Assembly: GCA_947034895.1 (NCBI GenBank)
Contig: OX344764.1
Location: forward strand, 10,292,001 to 10,356,000
Length of the DNA: 64,000 bases
From: Rhytidiadelphus loreus
Taxonomy: Eukaryota; Streptophyta; Bryopsida; Hypnales; Hylocomiaceae
Direction: 5' to 3'
How positions within the stretch are numbered: the first letter of the stretch is position 1; every line of letters begins with the position of its first letter. The notes beneath the pieces are model-generated. The model had not been told where the DNA came from and made no database searches. It saw only the letters and a list, made by a program, of their open reading frames with translations. Of this stretch, positions 11,098 to 21,917 are shown piece by piece. A program made the position numbers and the translations under genes.

Positions 11098-11985
11098 AAT
11101 GCACTGTAACGACACAAAGGTCTAAAAGTGTCTGATGGATGATAGAGAATCCTTTTATGTAGTTTAAGACAGAAGTATCAGATGTTCATTCTTGGAATTT
11201 CAGTGTGTGAGAACTCATAAGGGGAGGCCTCTAGCTTGCACAATAGTAAGGTAGTACGCTCTAAAAGCGACCATTTAAGGGCTGGTCCACCTTTTTCATA
11301 GGCTTCCGTGGACATAATTATTTTTAGATAATTTTTCAAAGAAAGAAAAATAGATGTGGAACCTAACACAAGTGGTTTCGTATTTTACCAAGCATTTTTG
11401 AATTACTTATCAAGTTTCAAAGATTTGGGGCATAGGCACCTATTTTGTGACCATAGGTCTCCCAAAATTTGTCCACTTGCAACTTGTAAAGAGATGTGCG
11501 GAAATCAAAAACAATGATTGGTTGTTGCAATAGAAAAATATTTGTTCCTCGATGCATTCAATTGCTAAAGTGGTCCATTTAAGGATCACCCCATCTCCAT
11601 TCTCCACCCAAAAATAGGAACGGTTTGAAGAAGATGGGTGCTTTTAGAGCATACTACCTTGGTTTCAATTGACTTCGAAGGAATGCTCTTGGGTTTCTTT
11701 TTAAGCAAAATTATTCACATGGTACCCAAAAGGATCGGATGATTTCCATATATAGTGACCAACCCAACATTCCAAGGTTAAATGATATAACTAAATTGCT
11801 ACAACAAATTGATCCACAACAATGGCAAAGTATTTCAATCTTTGTGTTGAAGTGAACTCTATGTTTTGAAGGGAAAGATATTTACCATTAGTATGGGGCA
11901 AGGGACAAGACTTTACTTCTAAACCAAAAGGGTCCAACCATTGACATGAAAACATTTGACATGTTTTGTCAAGTTTTGAATTCAT
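11098..11985. other. Intergenic DNA, nothing recognised
   Basis: No gene, RNA or structured repeat is supported. Short minus-strand frames at 11178-11369 and 11791-11985 have no features. Confidence 0.5.
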
Positions 11986-11989
11986 TTAA

Positions 11990-12700
11990 CCCCAAAAGGA
12001 TGAAGGAGTCTACTTTGTTTTTTGTCTTAACTTCATAATTTGAAGTATTTACATGAATTTTTTTGGATGGATGCCAATCATTCTAATCTACATGTGAAGT
12101 TTTGATTCACATCATTCCTTTTATTAATGTCAAATCAAGCAAGTTAAAAATATATTCTTAAAAAAATAATTTATTTTATTGGATTGCATTTCAAATAACA
12201 AAATTAAGAGCAACCAATTGTTTATTAGAACATCCTCACCATTGGGAGTAAAAATTTCAATTTCTTATAAAAATTATTAGCAATTTATTTTTTTCTTTCA
12301 TTTAGTCCCTCCTTATATTTTATAATTTTTTTAAAGATGAATATGAAATTTTTTGGGGGATAAATTCTCTTACACATATTCTCAATCCATTTTCCAATAC
12401 ACTTGCCAACACATGGTCTAAAATGCACAAGTTATGGGACAAACATGTTTTTTTCTAAAAATGTTGAAAGACAAAACTTCACCTTTTAAAAGGGCTAGAA
12501 AAGCCTACATTTAGGCACATTGAACTTGCAATTGGTGGGAATATTTACTCTAAAAGTTTTGGGAGGATATACTTAAACAAGTAAACTAAATTATCTTATG
12601 GTTGAATTTCTTCTAAAATAAATATAGATGAAGATTTTAGCCTTGCTTTGGGTACGAGTATTTTGAAGCAATTTTGGGCCTCTAAATGTGAAAGAACTTT
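11990..12700. mobile_element. TTAA-bounded element, left end kept, right end lost
   Basis: It starts with TTAA (11986-11989) then CCCCAAAAGGA and aligns colinearly with the complete element at 27910-28801, including 'acatgtgaag', 'gttgaaagacaaaacttcac' and 'gggcctctaaa' blocks. The last shared block is near 12690; the GGTCCTTTAGGGG terminus is missing. Confidence 0.6.
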
Positions 12701-12908
12701 GGGACAAAGATATTATCTATTCATTGTAGTTGTTTTTAACCATTCTTTTAAGTTTAAGTAGATCTTGACTAGTATTTTAGAATGGATAGTCACTCAATGT
12801 GTCAAAGCCTTAATTAAAAAAAACTAAAGCATGGCACCCTAGTCCATTATTTCGATTATTTTTTCAAAATTTAAGATTTCAAATACTCGTATCAACTCAA
12901 ATTGTTAA

Positions 12909-13440
12909 CCCCTAAAGGACCAAGTGTCCATTCAATGGACACTTGGATGTTCTTGAAATTTTGACACAAGAAGGGGGCCTTCAATGGAATTTTTTTTCAA
13001 ACCAATTAGAAGCTTGGATCCAAAGTCATATTTGCTCCCAAAAACTGGGTAGTTTGGACAGTTTTGGCATCTTTTTCAAAATTCCTCATCTACTTTTGAA
13101 ATTGGACATGTAGATAACTTACACTACATAGTATGTAATTGAAAAAAAATAAAAAAATGAAAAATAGCACAAAATCTCATTCCAAAAGGGATCAAGCACT
13201 ATTGCTGCCACTTATTAGGTAAGTTTTAGAAGAAACATTTTTTTCTAACTTCAAATACTATGTATCTTGAAATTTGTGGTCTTAAGGTTCTTTTCATCAT
13301 TTGTATTAAAAATTAAAAAAATTCTCAATGCACAAGAAATCATCAAAAAATGACTAATGTATTGCTAGTATGATTAGGTGATTTACAAGAAAGTAGCCCC
13401 CTTATTTGCTTCAAAAATTTTACAAGCATGTATGCAACAA
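12909..13440. mobile_element. Left part of a TTAA-bounded element with subterminal hairpin
   Basis: TTAA (12905-12908) is followed by CCCCTAAAGGACC and a perfect palindrome, CCAAGTGTCCATT-c-AATGGACACTTGG, at the position where the 7.8 kb copy has a different hairpin. No matching right terminus was found, so the true extent is uncertain; the end given is approximate. Confidence 0.5.
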
Positions 13441-13442
13441 GA

Positions 13443-13802
13443 TGTGTTGAATGTACAACTCCAGACCTTATTTTGGCATAGTAGAATTTTTTTTTTCAAA
13501 AAGCTTTGAACAAAAAAATTGGAAAATTAATCTAATTTTCATCTACAAAAATCCATTTGTGATTTTGACCCTTCAATCAAAAGTTATGGACAAAATATAA
13601 AGAAGATGTCTGAAAATGTCCCCAAAATGTCCCTTCCAACCTCTCTTTGAATTTTGTCCATAACTTTTGATTGGAGGCTCAAAATCTCAAATGAGCTTTA
13701 GGGATGAATTTAGCTTGATTTTCCAAATTTTCATGGTTCAAAGTTTTGAAAAAAGTTACTCAACTATGCCAAAATGAGGTCTGAAGTTTTACATTGAACA
13801 CA
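13443..13802. repeat. Large inverted repeat, about 150-bp arms
   Basis: The left arm (13443-13596) and right arm (13651-13802) are inverted copies separated by 54 nt. Matching blocks include CAATCAAAAGTTATGGACAA on the left against its complement on the right, and CATTTTGGCATAGT near the outer ends. A transcript through it could fold into a long hairpin. It may be a foldback element or the core of a larger TTAA-type element starting at 12909. Confidence 0.75.
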
Positions 13803-13865
13803 ATTTATGCTTTCTTACTTAACTAGGTATAAGCGGTTTAGCACTTGTTAATCCTAATTTACATA

Positions 13866-13910
13866 ATCCCACATGGGTTGTTTTACCTCCTATCACCCCA
13901 CTTGTATAAA
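13866..13910 (+). repeat. Dispersed repeat, copy 3, with USE-like and TATA motifs
   Basis: ATCCCACATGG (13866-13876) and TATAAA (13905-13910) are 28 nt apart, as in copy 2. The intervening bases are also conserved ('caccccacttg'). Confidence 0.5.
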
Positions 13911-15414
13911 GATCTTGCCTCCTCGTTTTGACTAAAACACTCACTATAAGTGGCTTTCAAATGTATGTGAAGTCGTTGATTATATTTTAATTTTTGTGCT
14001 TTCAATGCTAATTTTTTTGAAAAATGATACATTAGATGGGATTCGGGGGGGTTGGAGGGCCGTTTCAGGCTGTTCCCAACTTCGTTCCCCTGGACCCCAT
14101 CGAATGCGGATGCCAGTTTTTTTTTTTTCAAAATAAAATAAAATAATATAAAATAAAATTTTAAAATTCTTAAAATGAAAAAAAAAATTATTTTTTTATT
14201 TTTATTTTTATTTTTATTTTTAAAAAAATCGACGTGGCAATCGCTCGGCCAGGTCAATAGGCCTCATGAACGGCTAGTTTCGTCCAGTTTCCCACTTGGG
14301 AACTTGCGGCCCTTCCCAGTAGGGAAATCCCATCTAATGTTTTAAAGTATCAAAGTTTTTTTTGAACTTAAATTAAATATTTGTCACCTAAGTCCCAAAT
14401 TTGCTATCTGAGTACAATATCCTAATTCACATCTGATGTTGTAGTTCAAATTCTTTCGTATGCCTTTGTAGTACACAAAACTTCTTCTTTTCCTAATTGC
14501 ATTTTCTAAATTTTCAGACTAAACTCCCAAAATTTCTATTACTTTCTTACAGAAGAATCTTTAATTGGTAGTTGTTATTAAATCCGGAATACTAATACTT
14601 TTGGAATTGTAAATTCCGAGGTAAATTCACATACATTGTTTATGATTTTCATTTTCTAAAAAGTGAACCAAAGAATAATGGTTCACAATGTCCTCCAAAA
14701 GTATTGTTGGATTTCAATTGAATGAACTAGGCATGTGAATTAAAAGTGGATATGTGATTGGATATGAGACCACAAAATTTCTTCCCTTTTGAGTTCTATT
14801 ATCTTATAAAAAAAATTCACTTTTACGTTGAAAATCAGCTATCAAAATTTGCAAAGAAATGTATTTTGGGGGACATTTCTAGCTTCTAGAGGTCATTTCA
14901 ATAGAACACCAATAATTAATATCAAAGGATCATCCACTAATAATAGTAATAATACAAATAGTTTAAAAAACAAAACGTCAAAATTAGCAAAGACGTTTTT
15001 AGTTTCAAAGGGTAGAATGTTCAAGTTGCCCTCCTAAACCCCAATTGCTCATGTGCATGTTCATTGTTGTGCAAGCTCAGTGTAATACCGTAACAACTCA
15101 ACCAAAACTCTAAACTAATTGGGTTGATGAACATACCAACCACTATCCTGACCACTATGCATATGGCCCCCCCCTTCTTAGAACATGTACATGAGCTAGA
15201 CCTTGGCCAAAATACATAAAATGCACACTCCTCGTAGGCACAATCTGTATGTCTTTGCTCAATTGGTTTTTTTCCTTTCCATAGTAAATTTTGTTTCCCA
15301 CCTTTGCAAACATAGTTGTAGAATCAAGATTCCACAAATACGTAGTCTAGCTACCTTAAAATCAGCCTGTATTCCAAACCGTAGGTCATTTTGGCGTAGA
15401 CAATCCTAAAGGGG
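13911..15414. other. Intergenic DNA with A/T-rich simple repeats
   Basis: It holds a (TTTTTA)n-like run at about 14190-14225 and a run of mixed A/T repeats before it. Minus-strand frame 13883-14257 is low-complexity and not supported. No gene is recognised. Confidence 0.5.
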
Positions 15415-15765
15415 TTAAGGTAGGAGGTTCTAAAAAAGCACACAAGCTCTAAAATCGCCCACCTCTGCAAATGTACTCTATTTGTACATGTTGCTTTTTC
15501 TATAGCCTTCAACAATGTACAGAAAATGTACATGTTACAAGGTGGGGTGATTTTAGAGTCCTGCACCATTTCAATTTCAAAATTCCATAACCAATTCCGC
15601 AAAGCTCCAAAAGATACGAAACGACTTGGGTTAGATGCCAATTCCACTTATCTTTCAATGAAAATTTACTGAAAAATCAATTTTTCAAGAAGCTTCCCCT
15701 CCCCCCAAATCCAGTTTCAGCTCTTAAATGGGCGAATTTATGAACCTCCCACCTAGTAAGTGATC
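15415..15765. repeat. Diverged direct repeat, copy 1 (copy 2 at 17.36-17.65 kb)
   Basis: It aligns with 17364-17655: shared order of 'caatgtac', 'aattcc.caaagctc', 'atgacttgggtt'-like, 'caattcca', 'tttttc.aagaagc' and 'acctcc' blocks. A right terminus of the TTAA family (AAAGGGGTTAA) abuts its left edge at 15408-15418. The two copies bracket the MITE nest at 16.4-17.4 kb. Confidence 0.55.
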
Positions 15766-16469
15766 AGTTAGGGGCGGCTAAACCTCCACTTTCCTCTGAA
15801 AACCACGAGTTTCCAGAGATAAATATGGATCTGCCAACATTTGAGCATGGGAGAATCAGCTGACGTGGCAGGCCAAGAGAGAACCACGTCAGTAAGTTAC
15901 TACTGCCCCATGTCTCCGTCTGGCTAAGCTTAATTTAGGTTAGGTTAGGTTAAATTCCAATGGTCCAGCACTAAGTAACTTCCTTAAAAGCTTACAACAA
16001 CACACTGAAAGAGCTTCCTAAGTAAGATTAAGGTCCAAAATAGAATGAATTAATGAAGCTGAGGCTCACTGTGACTAGGACTGTGAAGCTTCCATTGCAT
16101 TCTTCCGTCGTCCCTTTGGGGACTGGTTGGTATCTTAAAGCTTACGTTGAAAAACAGGTGCCCTGTCTCTCTCCCTGCATGCATGATATTGTAAAAAGAG
16201 ATTTTAATTTTTTTTAAATTACATTTCTTTTTGTTCCTGTGGGGTTTACCCTAAATAGACTGCCCTGCCCTAGAAGAGATCTAAAACTTACTATATAAGC
16301 CGAAATTTCGGAGATTTTCAACATGGGAAAGTGAATGTCAAAAAGTGAAAGTAGATGAGGAAAATATTGAGGAAGCTGGTTGACTGGCTGACTGGGTGGT
16401 AGCGAGGGTCTGGGGTTTGGAAAAAACAACTGCGCTAACGAGAGGTTAGGTTTAGGGTTAGGGTTTTAA
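15766..16469. other. Intergenic DNA with an ACGT inverted repeat
   Basis: CTGACGTGG (15860-15868) and CCACGTCAG (15884-15892) form a perfect 9-bp inverted repeat built on ACGT cores, which bZIP factors can bind. Short TTAGG-like runs occur at 15938-15953 and 16442-16465. No gene is seen. Confidence 0.45.
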
Positions 16470-16701
16470 GGGGTTCTGTATCCGTATATAATTACTGCTA
16501 TTGATGTCTCAAGCTTGAGTGCATGGGGATGAGACCTCGTCAATTCTCTATATGAGCCTTTGGATACATAATTGGGGCAGAATTTTACAGATTTCTGTAT
16601 ATTTTAGGGATACAGATTTTGGAAAAAAATTGGTGCGATGAAGTTTTTGTATCCATGTCTACATATGAGTTCTTCTCCCGAAACCTTCAGGGATACAAAA
16701 C
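16470..16701 (-). mobile_element. MITE fragment X, inverted copy of 17100-17360
   Basis: It is the reverse complement of most of 17100-17360: 'attactgctattgatgtctc' here against its complement there, and 'aagcttgag' in both. Its ends are eroded. It lies immediately left of another MITE (16705-17096). Confidence 0.65.
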
Positions 16702-16704
16702 TTA

Positions 16705-17096
16705 GAACATCCCCACCAGTGTCTTCCCTTTCCCTATCTTCATCGGGATGAAGGGGAGCACATATGGGGATAGGGAAGAGAAGTTCCCACCTGTAGTTCC
16801 CTAAATTTTCAACTTATTGCTAAATAGAGGTAGGGAGAAGTCAAAAGGGAACCATAGAAATAGTAGCAAGGCCAAATAAATAGTACTTCCACAAATCAAT
16901 GAAGCACAACTCATGTTGGAAAGGTGGAAAGTGGTTTAGGGATTACTCCACTCGACTTCCCTATCCATCATCCCATTTAGGGAATTTGGATAAATTTTTA
17001 GGGATAGGGAATATTGGTGGGAGAGTTTTCTTCCCTATCCGGATGAAAATCATTCGGATAGGGATAGGGATAGGGAAGCCATTGGTGGCGATGCTC
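16705..17096 (+). mobile_element. Harbinger/Tourist-like MITE, copy A
   Basis: Termini read GAACATCCCCACCAGTG at the left and the inverted GGTGGCGATGCTC at the right, flanked by TTA on both sides (16702-16704, 17097-17099). A 3-bp TWA duplication and GAGCATC-type ends fit PIF/Harbinger-derived Tourist MITEs of plants. An inverted second copy lies at 18013-18420. No transposase is present. Confidence 0.8.
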
Positions 17097-17099
17097 TTA

Positions 17100-17360
17100 G
17101 AGCATCCCCACCAGTGGTTTCTCTATTCCTAAAAGTTTAGGGAGAGGACCTCAAATGTTGATAGAGATATAAAAACTTCACCGCACCAATGTTTTTCCAA
17201 AATTTGTATCTCTAAAATATACAAAAATCTGTAAAACTCTATCCCAATTCTGTATCTAGTGGTTCATATAGAAAACTCGTGAGGTCTCATTCCTATACAC
17301 TCAAGCTTGAGACATCAATAGCAGTAATTGTATAGGGATACAAAACAATTGGTGGGGATG
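17100..17360 (+). mobile_element. Harbinger/Tourist-like MITE X
   Basis: It starts GAGCATCCCCACCAGTGG directly after the shared TTA (17097-17099) and ends GGTGGGGATG before TTA (17361-17363). The inner sequence differs from copies A and B but matches 16470-16701 in inverted orientation. Confidence 0.65.
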
Positions 17361-17363
17361 TTA

Positions 17364-17655
17364 GTAGAACATTTTGCTTTCTCATTGTACCAACAATGTA
17401 CTTATAATGTACATTTCAGGAGGTGGCCATGCTTCTAAGTAGAGCTCAAGTGTGACTATTGTGTTTCAACTTTGAAAATCCACAACTAATTCCACAAAGC
17501 TCTAAAAAATACAAAATGACTTGGGTTCGATGTCAATTCCATTTGTCTTTCCACAAAAGTTTACTAAAAACTATTTTTCCAAGAAGCCAATATAACCTCT
17601 CCAAATTAATTATCAGACCTTAAATATTGGCACTTTATAGACCTCCTGCCACTTT
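17364..17655. repeat. Diverged direct repeat, copy 2
   Basis: Partner of 15415-15765, in the same orientation, diverged with several indels. No coding potential is seen. Confidence 0.5.
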
Positions 17656-17761
17656 AATTAATAATGTGCAAAGAAGATGACAAAATTTATTAATTTTCAG
17701 TCAGCCCCAATTTGTTTTCAAATTAAGTAAATGTTGCTAAATGACTACATCCTACTCGTGT

Positions 17762-17907
17762 TTATTGTGAAAATAAATTATTGTGAAAATAAATTATTGT
17801 GAAAATAAATTATTGTGAAAATAAATTATTGTGAAAATAAATTATTGTGAAAATAAATTATTGTGAAAATAAATTATTGTGAAAATAAATTATTGTGAAA
17901 ATAAATT
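17762..17907. repeat. Perfect 16-bp tandem repeat, nine copies
   Basis: The unit TTATTGTGAAAATAAA is repeated nine times without visible change. Such uniformity points to recent slippage, so it is likely polymorphic. Confidence 0.95.
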
Positions 17908-18012
17908 ACCTTATCAATTACACGGCTTACGACACCTAATGTTGATAACATAGAGAAGACCTCTTGAGTTCGTTCTAATACTGAAAGTTCATTTAATTAA
18001 TGTACAAACTAA

Positions 18013-18420
18013 GAGCATCCCCACCAATGACTTCCCTATTCCTATCCGAATGATTTTCATCCAGATAGGGAAAAAAATTCCGAGGAAAATTCCCCCACCA
18101 ATATTCCCTTTCCCTAAAAATTTAGAGAAGAAAGGTCTGAATTCCCCAAATGGAATGTGGATAGGGAACTTGAGTGGAATAATCCCTAAACCACTTTTCA
18201 CCTTTTCAACATGAGTTGTGTTTCATTGATTTGAGGGAGTACTATTCATTTAGCCTTGCTACTATTTTTATGGTTCCCTTTTGACTTCTCCCTACCTCTA
18301 TTTAGCAATAAGTTGAAAATTTAGGGAACTACAAGTGGGAGCTTCTCTTCCCTATCCCCATATGTGCTCCCCTTCATCCTGACAAAGATAGGGATAGGGA
18401 AGTCGCTTGTGGGGATGCTC
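18013..18420 (-). mobile_element. Harbinger/Tourist-like MITE, copy B (inverted relative to A)
   Basis: It begins GAGCATCCCCACCAATG and ends TGTGGGGATGCTC, flanked by TAA on both sides (18010-18012, 18421-18423). Its interior is the reverse complement of copy A over about 400 bp. The clear TWA target duplication supports the Harbinger class. Confidence 0.85.
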
Positions 18421-20195
18421 TAAGCCTACTCATTGAATGTTGTATCACATATTTAATTTCAATAATTAGTAGTGATAATTTATAATTTTTGTCTTCCATC
18501 TTGCTTCTCACGGGGGATAGTTTGGTTGCCTAAAATTAAAATCGGCAAGGATTATTTATGGTTATCCATGCAACTTTTTTGATATACTTCTATTGATAAT
18601 AGACTCAAATTCTAATTTTGTATCAATCATTCAAAAGTTTTTTAATCTTGTAACATGACAGTTGACAAAAAGTGTCCAGAGAATGACTTTTACAATTCTT
18701 GTAGAAACAAAGAATGCACAAATTCATCCTTTGAGTCTGTAGATTCTTTTTTTATTGACTACCTTGGTAATATATCTCAACCTTTTAGGAGGAGTGTTAG
18801 CATGTGAGCATAAAATCTATGATCCATGAGTCTAAGAATCTATATTATAGAAACCTTCTATGGTTATAGGTACCCATGTTATAAACTTTTCTTAAGTTAT
18901 AGTGTACCTATATTATAGGTACTTATGTTATAAATACCTTTGAATACATACTTACAATTAGATTCAAGGCTTATAGGCTTGTATCTCAATGCTCATGCAG
19001 TAGCATTGTTGCCTTTTAGGACTAGTTGATAAATTAATCCCCAAATGTTTTTAGGGAGAATCATGGCTAAAAGGCCTCTCTTCTCCCTAAATTCTCTAAT
19101 TTATTTGGCATCGCTAATTATACTAAATAGACACACTTCACCAAGTTTAGCAAATTTGTTGAACTTTTCTTACTTGGCTTTGGGAACTAGTATAAGCTCT
19201 TTAAACTCTATGAAACTTGTAGTAACTAAGGTAGAAGTGTCTATTACCATCTACTTAAGCAATTAAACCTATGTAGATGTGGTTTCAACATGTTAGAATG
19301 TGAGACTATATATTTCTAACACGTTGACAATTGAAAATCATAAACTAAAAAAAATTGTATGTTTCAAAATATCTATGAACATACAATTAATTTTTGAAGC
19401 TCACTACTTCATAATGTACACTAAACCACTTCTTGCATTCTTGTACACATTTAAAGCATTTTGGACTAGTGCATCTAAATATATTCAATATCATCTTATG
19501 GCACTTCCACATTCACGGTTGCTATTATGTGAGCCTAGGATCTTGAGTCCATGAGCATAGGAGCATAGGCTTCTATGTTATAGGCACCTTCCATACTTAT
19601 ATAAAATGTTTATATTATAGGTGTCTATGTTATAGGCACCTATATTAAAGGTGTCTATGTTGTAAGTACCTATTTTTATAAGTACCTTCCATGGTTATAG
19701 GATGTTTATATTATAAGTATATATATTATAGACATCTCCAATAGTTGTAGAGTACCTATGTGCCTAGGCTCGAGGCTCATAGGCTCACATTTCTAGGTTC
19801 ACATACTTGCTTTGTTGCTTCCACATTTCCACTTTATCACAACTTCCTCTAAGGTAAGGTATAACTACTTGATTATGTATCCTCCATTTCCTATAAAATA
19901 GGTGATTATTGAAGTGTCACCCTTTTGACTTCTAATTGTTTGTTGTGAATGACTCCTACTTTACAAATGGTGCTTCAAAGTTGTAAAGCAAGAAGGTTTT
20001 GCTTGAATGATTTTGGGTCTTTTTCAAGGCCCTTCACACATCCACCTATTGAACACTTTCAAGTTTTTTCCAATCTTGACTTTGAAAATTCTCAAAAAAT
20101 ACTAAAATCATCCTATTTTTTAAATTTAGAATAATCATTAATGATTTCTATATGTCTACAAGGTAAAAATAATACGTAAACATCTACCAAAAAAC
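18421..20195. other. Intergenic DNA with two diverged 'ttatagg' repeat clusters
   Basis: Two diverged blocks, about 18795-19020 and 19529-19805, share a start ('tgtgagc...gagtc') and many TTATAGGTACC/GGTGCCTAT-type palindromic units. They could be remnants of direct terminal repeats about 0.5 kb apart, but no element structure can be proven. Small open frames between them carry no recognised motif. Confidence 0.45.
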
Positions 20196-20345
20196 TTTGA
20201 TCCTTCATAGCTTTTGCATACAATATCTAAATGTTTCATTCTTTGGTGTATTTGATCCTCATTTTCATTTTCTAATATGAAAATATAAAAAATAGACCAG
20301 ACAATCTAATGATAGTAATTGTACATTAGTAAAAAATAAAATGAA
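20196..20345 (+). repeat. Dispersed ~150-bp repeat, copy 1
   Basis: Family core: 'ttttgcata', 'tatc.aaatgt', 'cattctttggtg', then 'aatatgaaaat'. Three further copies occur at 20510-20690, 36458-36610 and 40408-40566, all in the same orientation. Confidence 0.6.
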
Positions 20346-20509
20346 ATAAATAACATTGTTGGTTGTCCCTACTTATTCACATCATCGACTTTATTAAATG
20401 TTTCTACCTTACTTGAAGTGTAATTCTCAAAAGCGACACCAACAAGCATCCATGCCTTGAGGGTTGGACCGATGTGGGACCAAATCCAATGCTCAAACCA
20501 TTGGTGGTA

Positions 20510-20690
20510 TTCATAGCTTTTGCATACGGTATCCAAATGTCTCATTCTTTGGTGCGTTGGAATCTCCTTTTTATTTTTCAACAAAAAAATATGAAAATTT
20601 GAGCAATCTAGTGGTAGTAATTGTGGATTAGCCAAAAAATAGAAAAAAAAGTGATGATGTTGGATGTCCCTACCTTATTCACACCACCAG
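20510..20690 (+). repeat. Dispersed ~150-bp repeat, copy 2
   Basis: It shows 'atagcttttgcatacggtat' followed by 'ctcattctttggtgcgttgg'. The region just before it (20390-20500) is also repeated at 20930-21050 upstream of the COBRA-like gene. Confidence 0.65.
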
Positions 20691-20695
20691 TTTAA

Positions 20696-20918
20696 CCCTT
20701 AAATGTTGACATATATGTTTGGCGTTCATTGGATGACATGGAATCCTTCTAGTAGGACAAAAGTGCAGCTAGTCATCGTCAAAAAAATTTTTGTTTAAAG
20801 GGGAGGTCTTCTACAATAGTTTGACTTCCAATGAGTGCTTTTGTTATTTATTAAGCCAATGATTCACACGGTAATGAAGGGGATGAATTCCAAGGGCACC
20901 CATTTGTCCTTTTAAGGG
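20696..20918. mobile_element. Short TTAA-bounded element, 223 bp
   Basis: TTAA (20692-20695) then CCCTTAAATGT at the left; CCTTTTAAGGG then TTAG (20919-20922) at the right. The termini match the TTAA family with a few changes and one target base has mutated. Confidence 0.55.
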
Positions 20919-20929
20919 TTAGATGGACG

Positions 20930-21917
20930 GTATCAAATGTTTCTACCTTATTTGAAGCTTATTAAATCTCAAGAGCGAGCCCCGGCAAGCTTGAGGGTCG
21001 GACCAACGTGGGACCAAGCCCAGCACTCAGACCATTGGCGTGGGACCAAGCCCAACGCTGCGACCATGGGCGGGGCCGGCCCTCCCCCGAACGGACCGAT
21101 GGATGGCCGTTGGGCTGTCACTCGGTAACCAGTCCTCCGAAGTCAGTAACTGGGACCGTTGGAAGCGGCCCAACGAGGCCAGGCCAACGCCAGCTCGCCC
21201 CCCTGGGAGGACGCTGCCAGGACGCTGCTGCCGCGCCCATCACACCCTTCCCCAGTCAAGCACCTTCAACCCCAACACGGTCCGCGGACGCCACATCAAG
21301 ACCCAACTCCTAATTCTCGCGAATTGCACTCCAATTCTACCCAATTCCACCCATTTTTCTTGCCATTTTTAGACAAATTGCAGCCCATCGCAGCCTCCGT
21401 CCCTCGCGTGTTGCGGCTGCAACGCTCAAGTCGCTCTTTTGCCAGAAAGCCGCGTTTGCCAGGACTTCCATAAGATATCTCCGCCACGTTCCTCACTTAG
21501 TGATCCTCGCACATACCCAACTCCATCTCCTCTCGCACCTCACTACACTCTCTTCTTCCTTCCTGGTGCCCTTGATCGGAAGCTTTCTTTGCAGAAGTGG
21601 TGTTCACGCATTGCGGGAAGGGTTTGTTGCAGCTGCCGAGGTTTTACTTAATTTGGGTTTTGGGGAAATTTAGGTGATGCGGGTGGTAATCTTGTTTTAA
21701 GGGGGCTCCATCTTGGGGGAGCTCTTTGGTGTCTGAGATTTAGGATTTCGATGCGAGGAGGATCGGGTTGTGTTGGGGCGGTGTGAGCTCTTGTTGCATT
21801 TGTTCTGGTGTTTTTTGGTTGGTGGGTGGGTGGGTGGGTGTGGGGTGATTTTGGTTTTAGGAAGGAGGTTCTTGTTAGGTTGAGTGGAATTCTGAGAGTT
21901 TCTGTATGCTTTGAGCC
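20930..21917 (+). promoter_or_regulatory. GC-rich upstream and leader region of the COBRA-like gene
   Basis: The composition switches from AT-rich to strongly GC-rich about 1 kb before the start codon. It contains a 32-bp direct repeat (about 21006-21070, 'gtgggaccaagcccaacgct'-type). Similarity to the pseudogene leader begins near 21590, which suggests the transcribed leader starts at or before that point. No TATA box is evident. The several overlapping open frames here shift frame repeatedly and are not coding. Confidence 0.5.

Noticed and set aside
16442..16470. Interstitial telomere repeat (TTTAGGG)
   Set aside because: Only one exact unit with mixed TTAGG-like words; too short to be a telomeric remnant. 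The CCCTAAA inside TTAA-family termini is likewise part of the terminal repeat.
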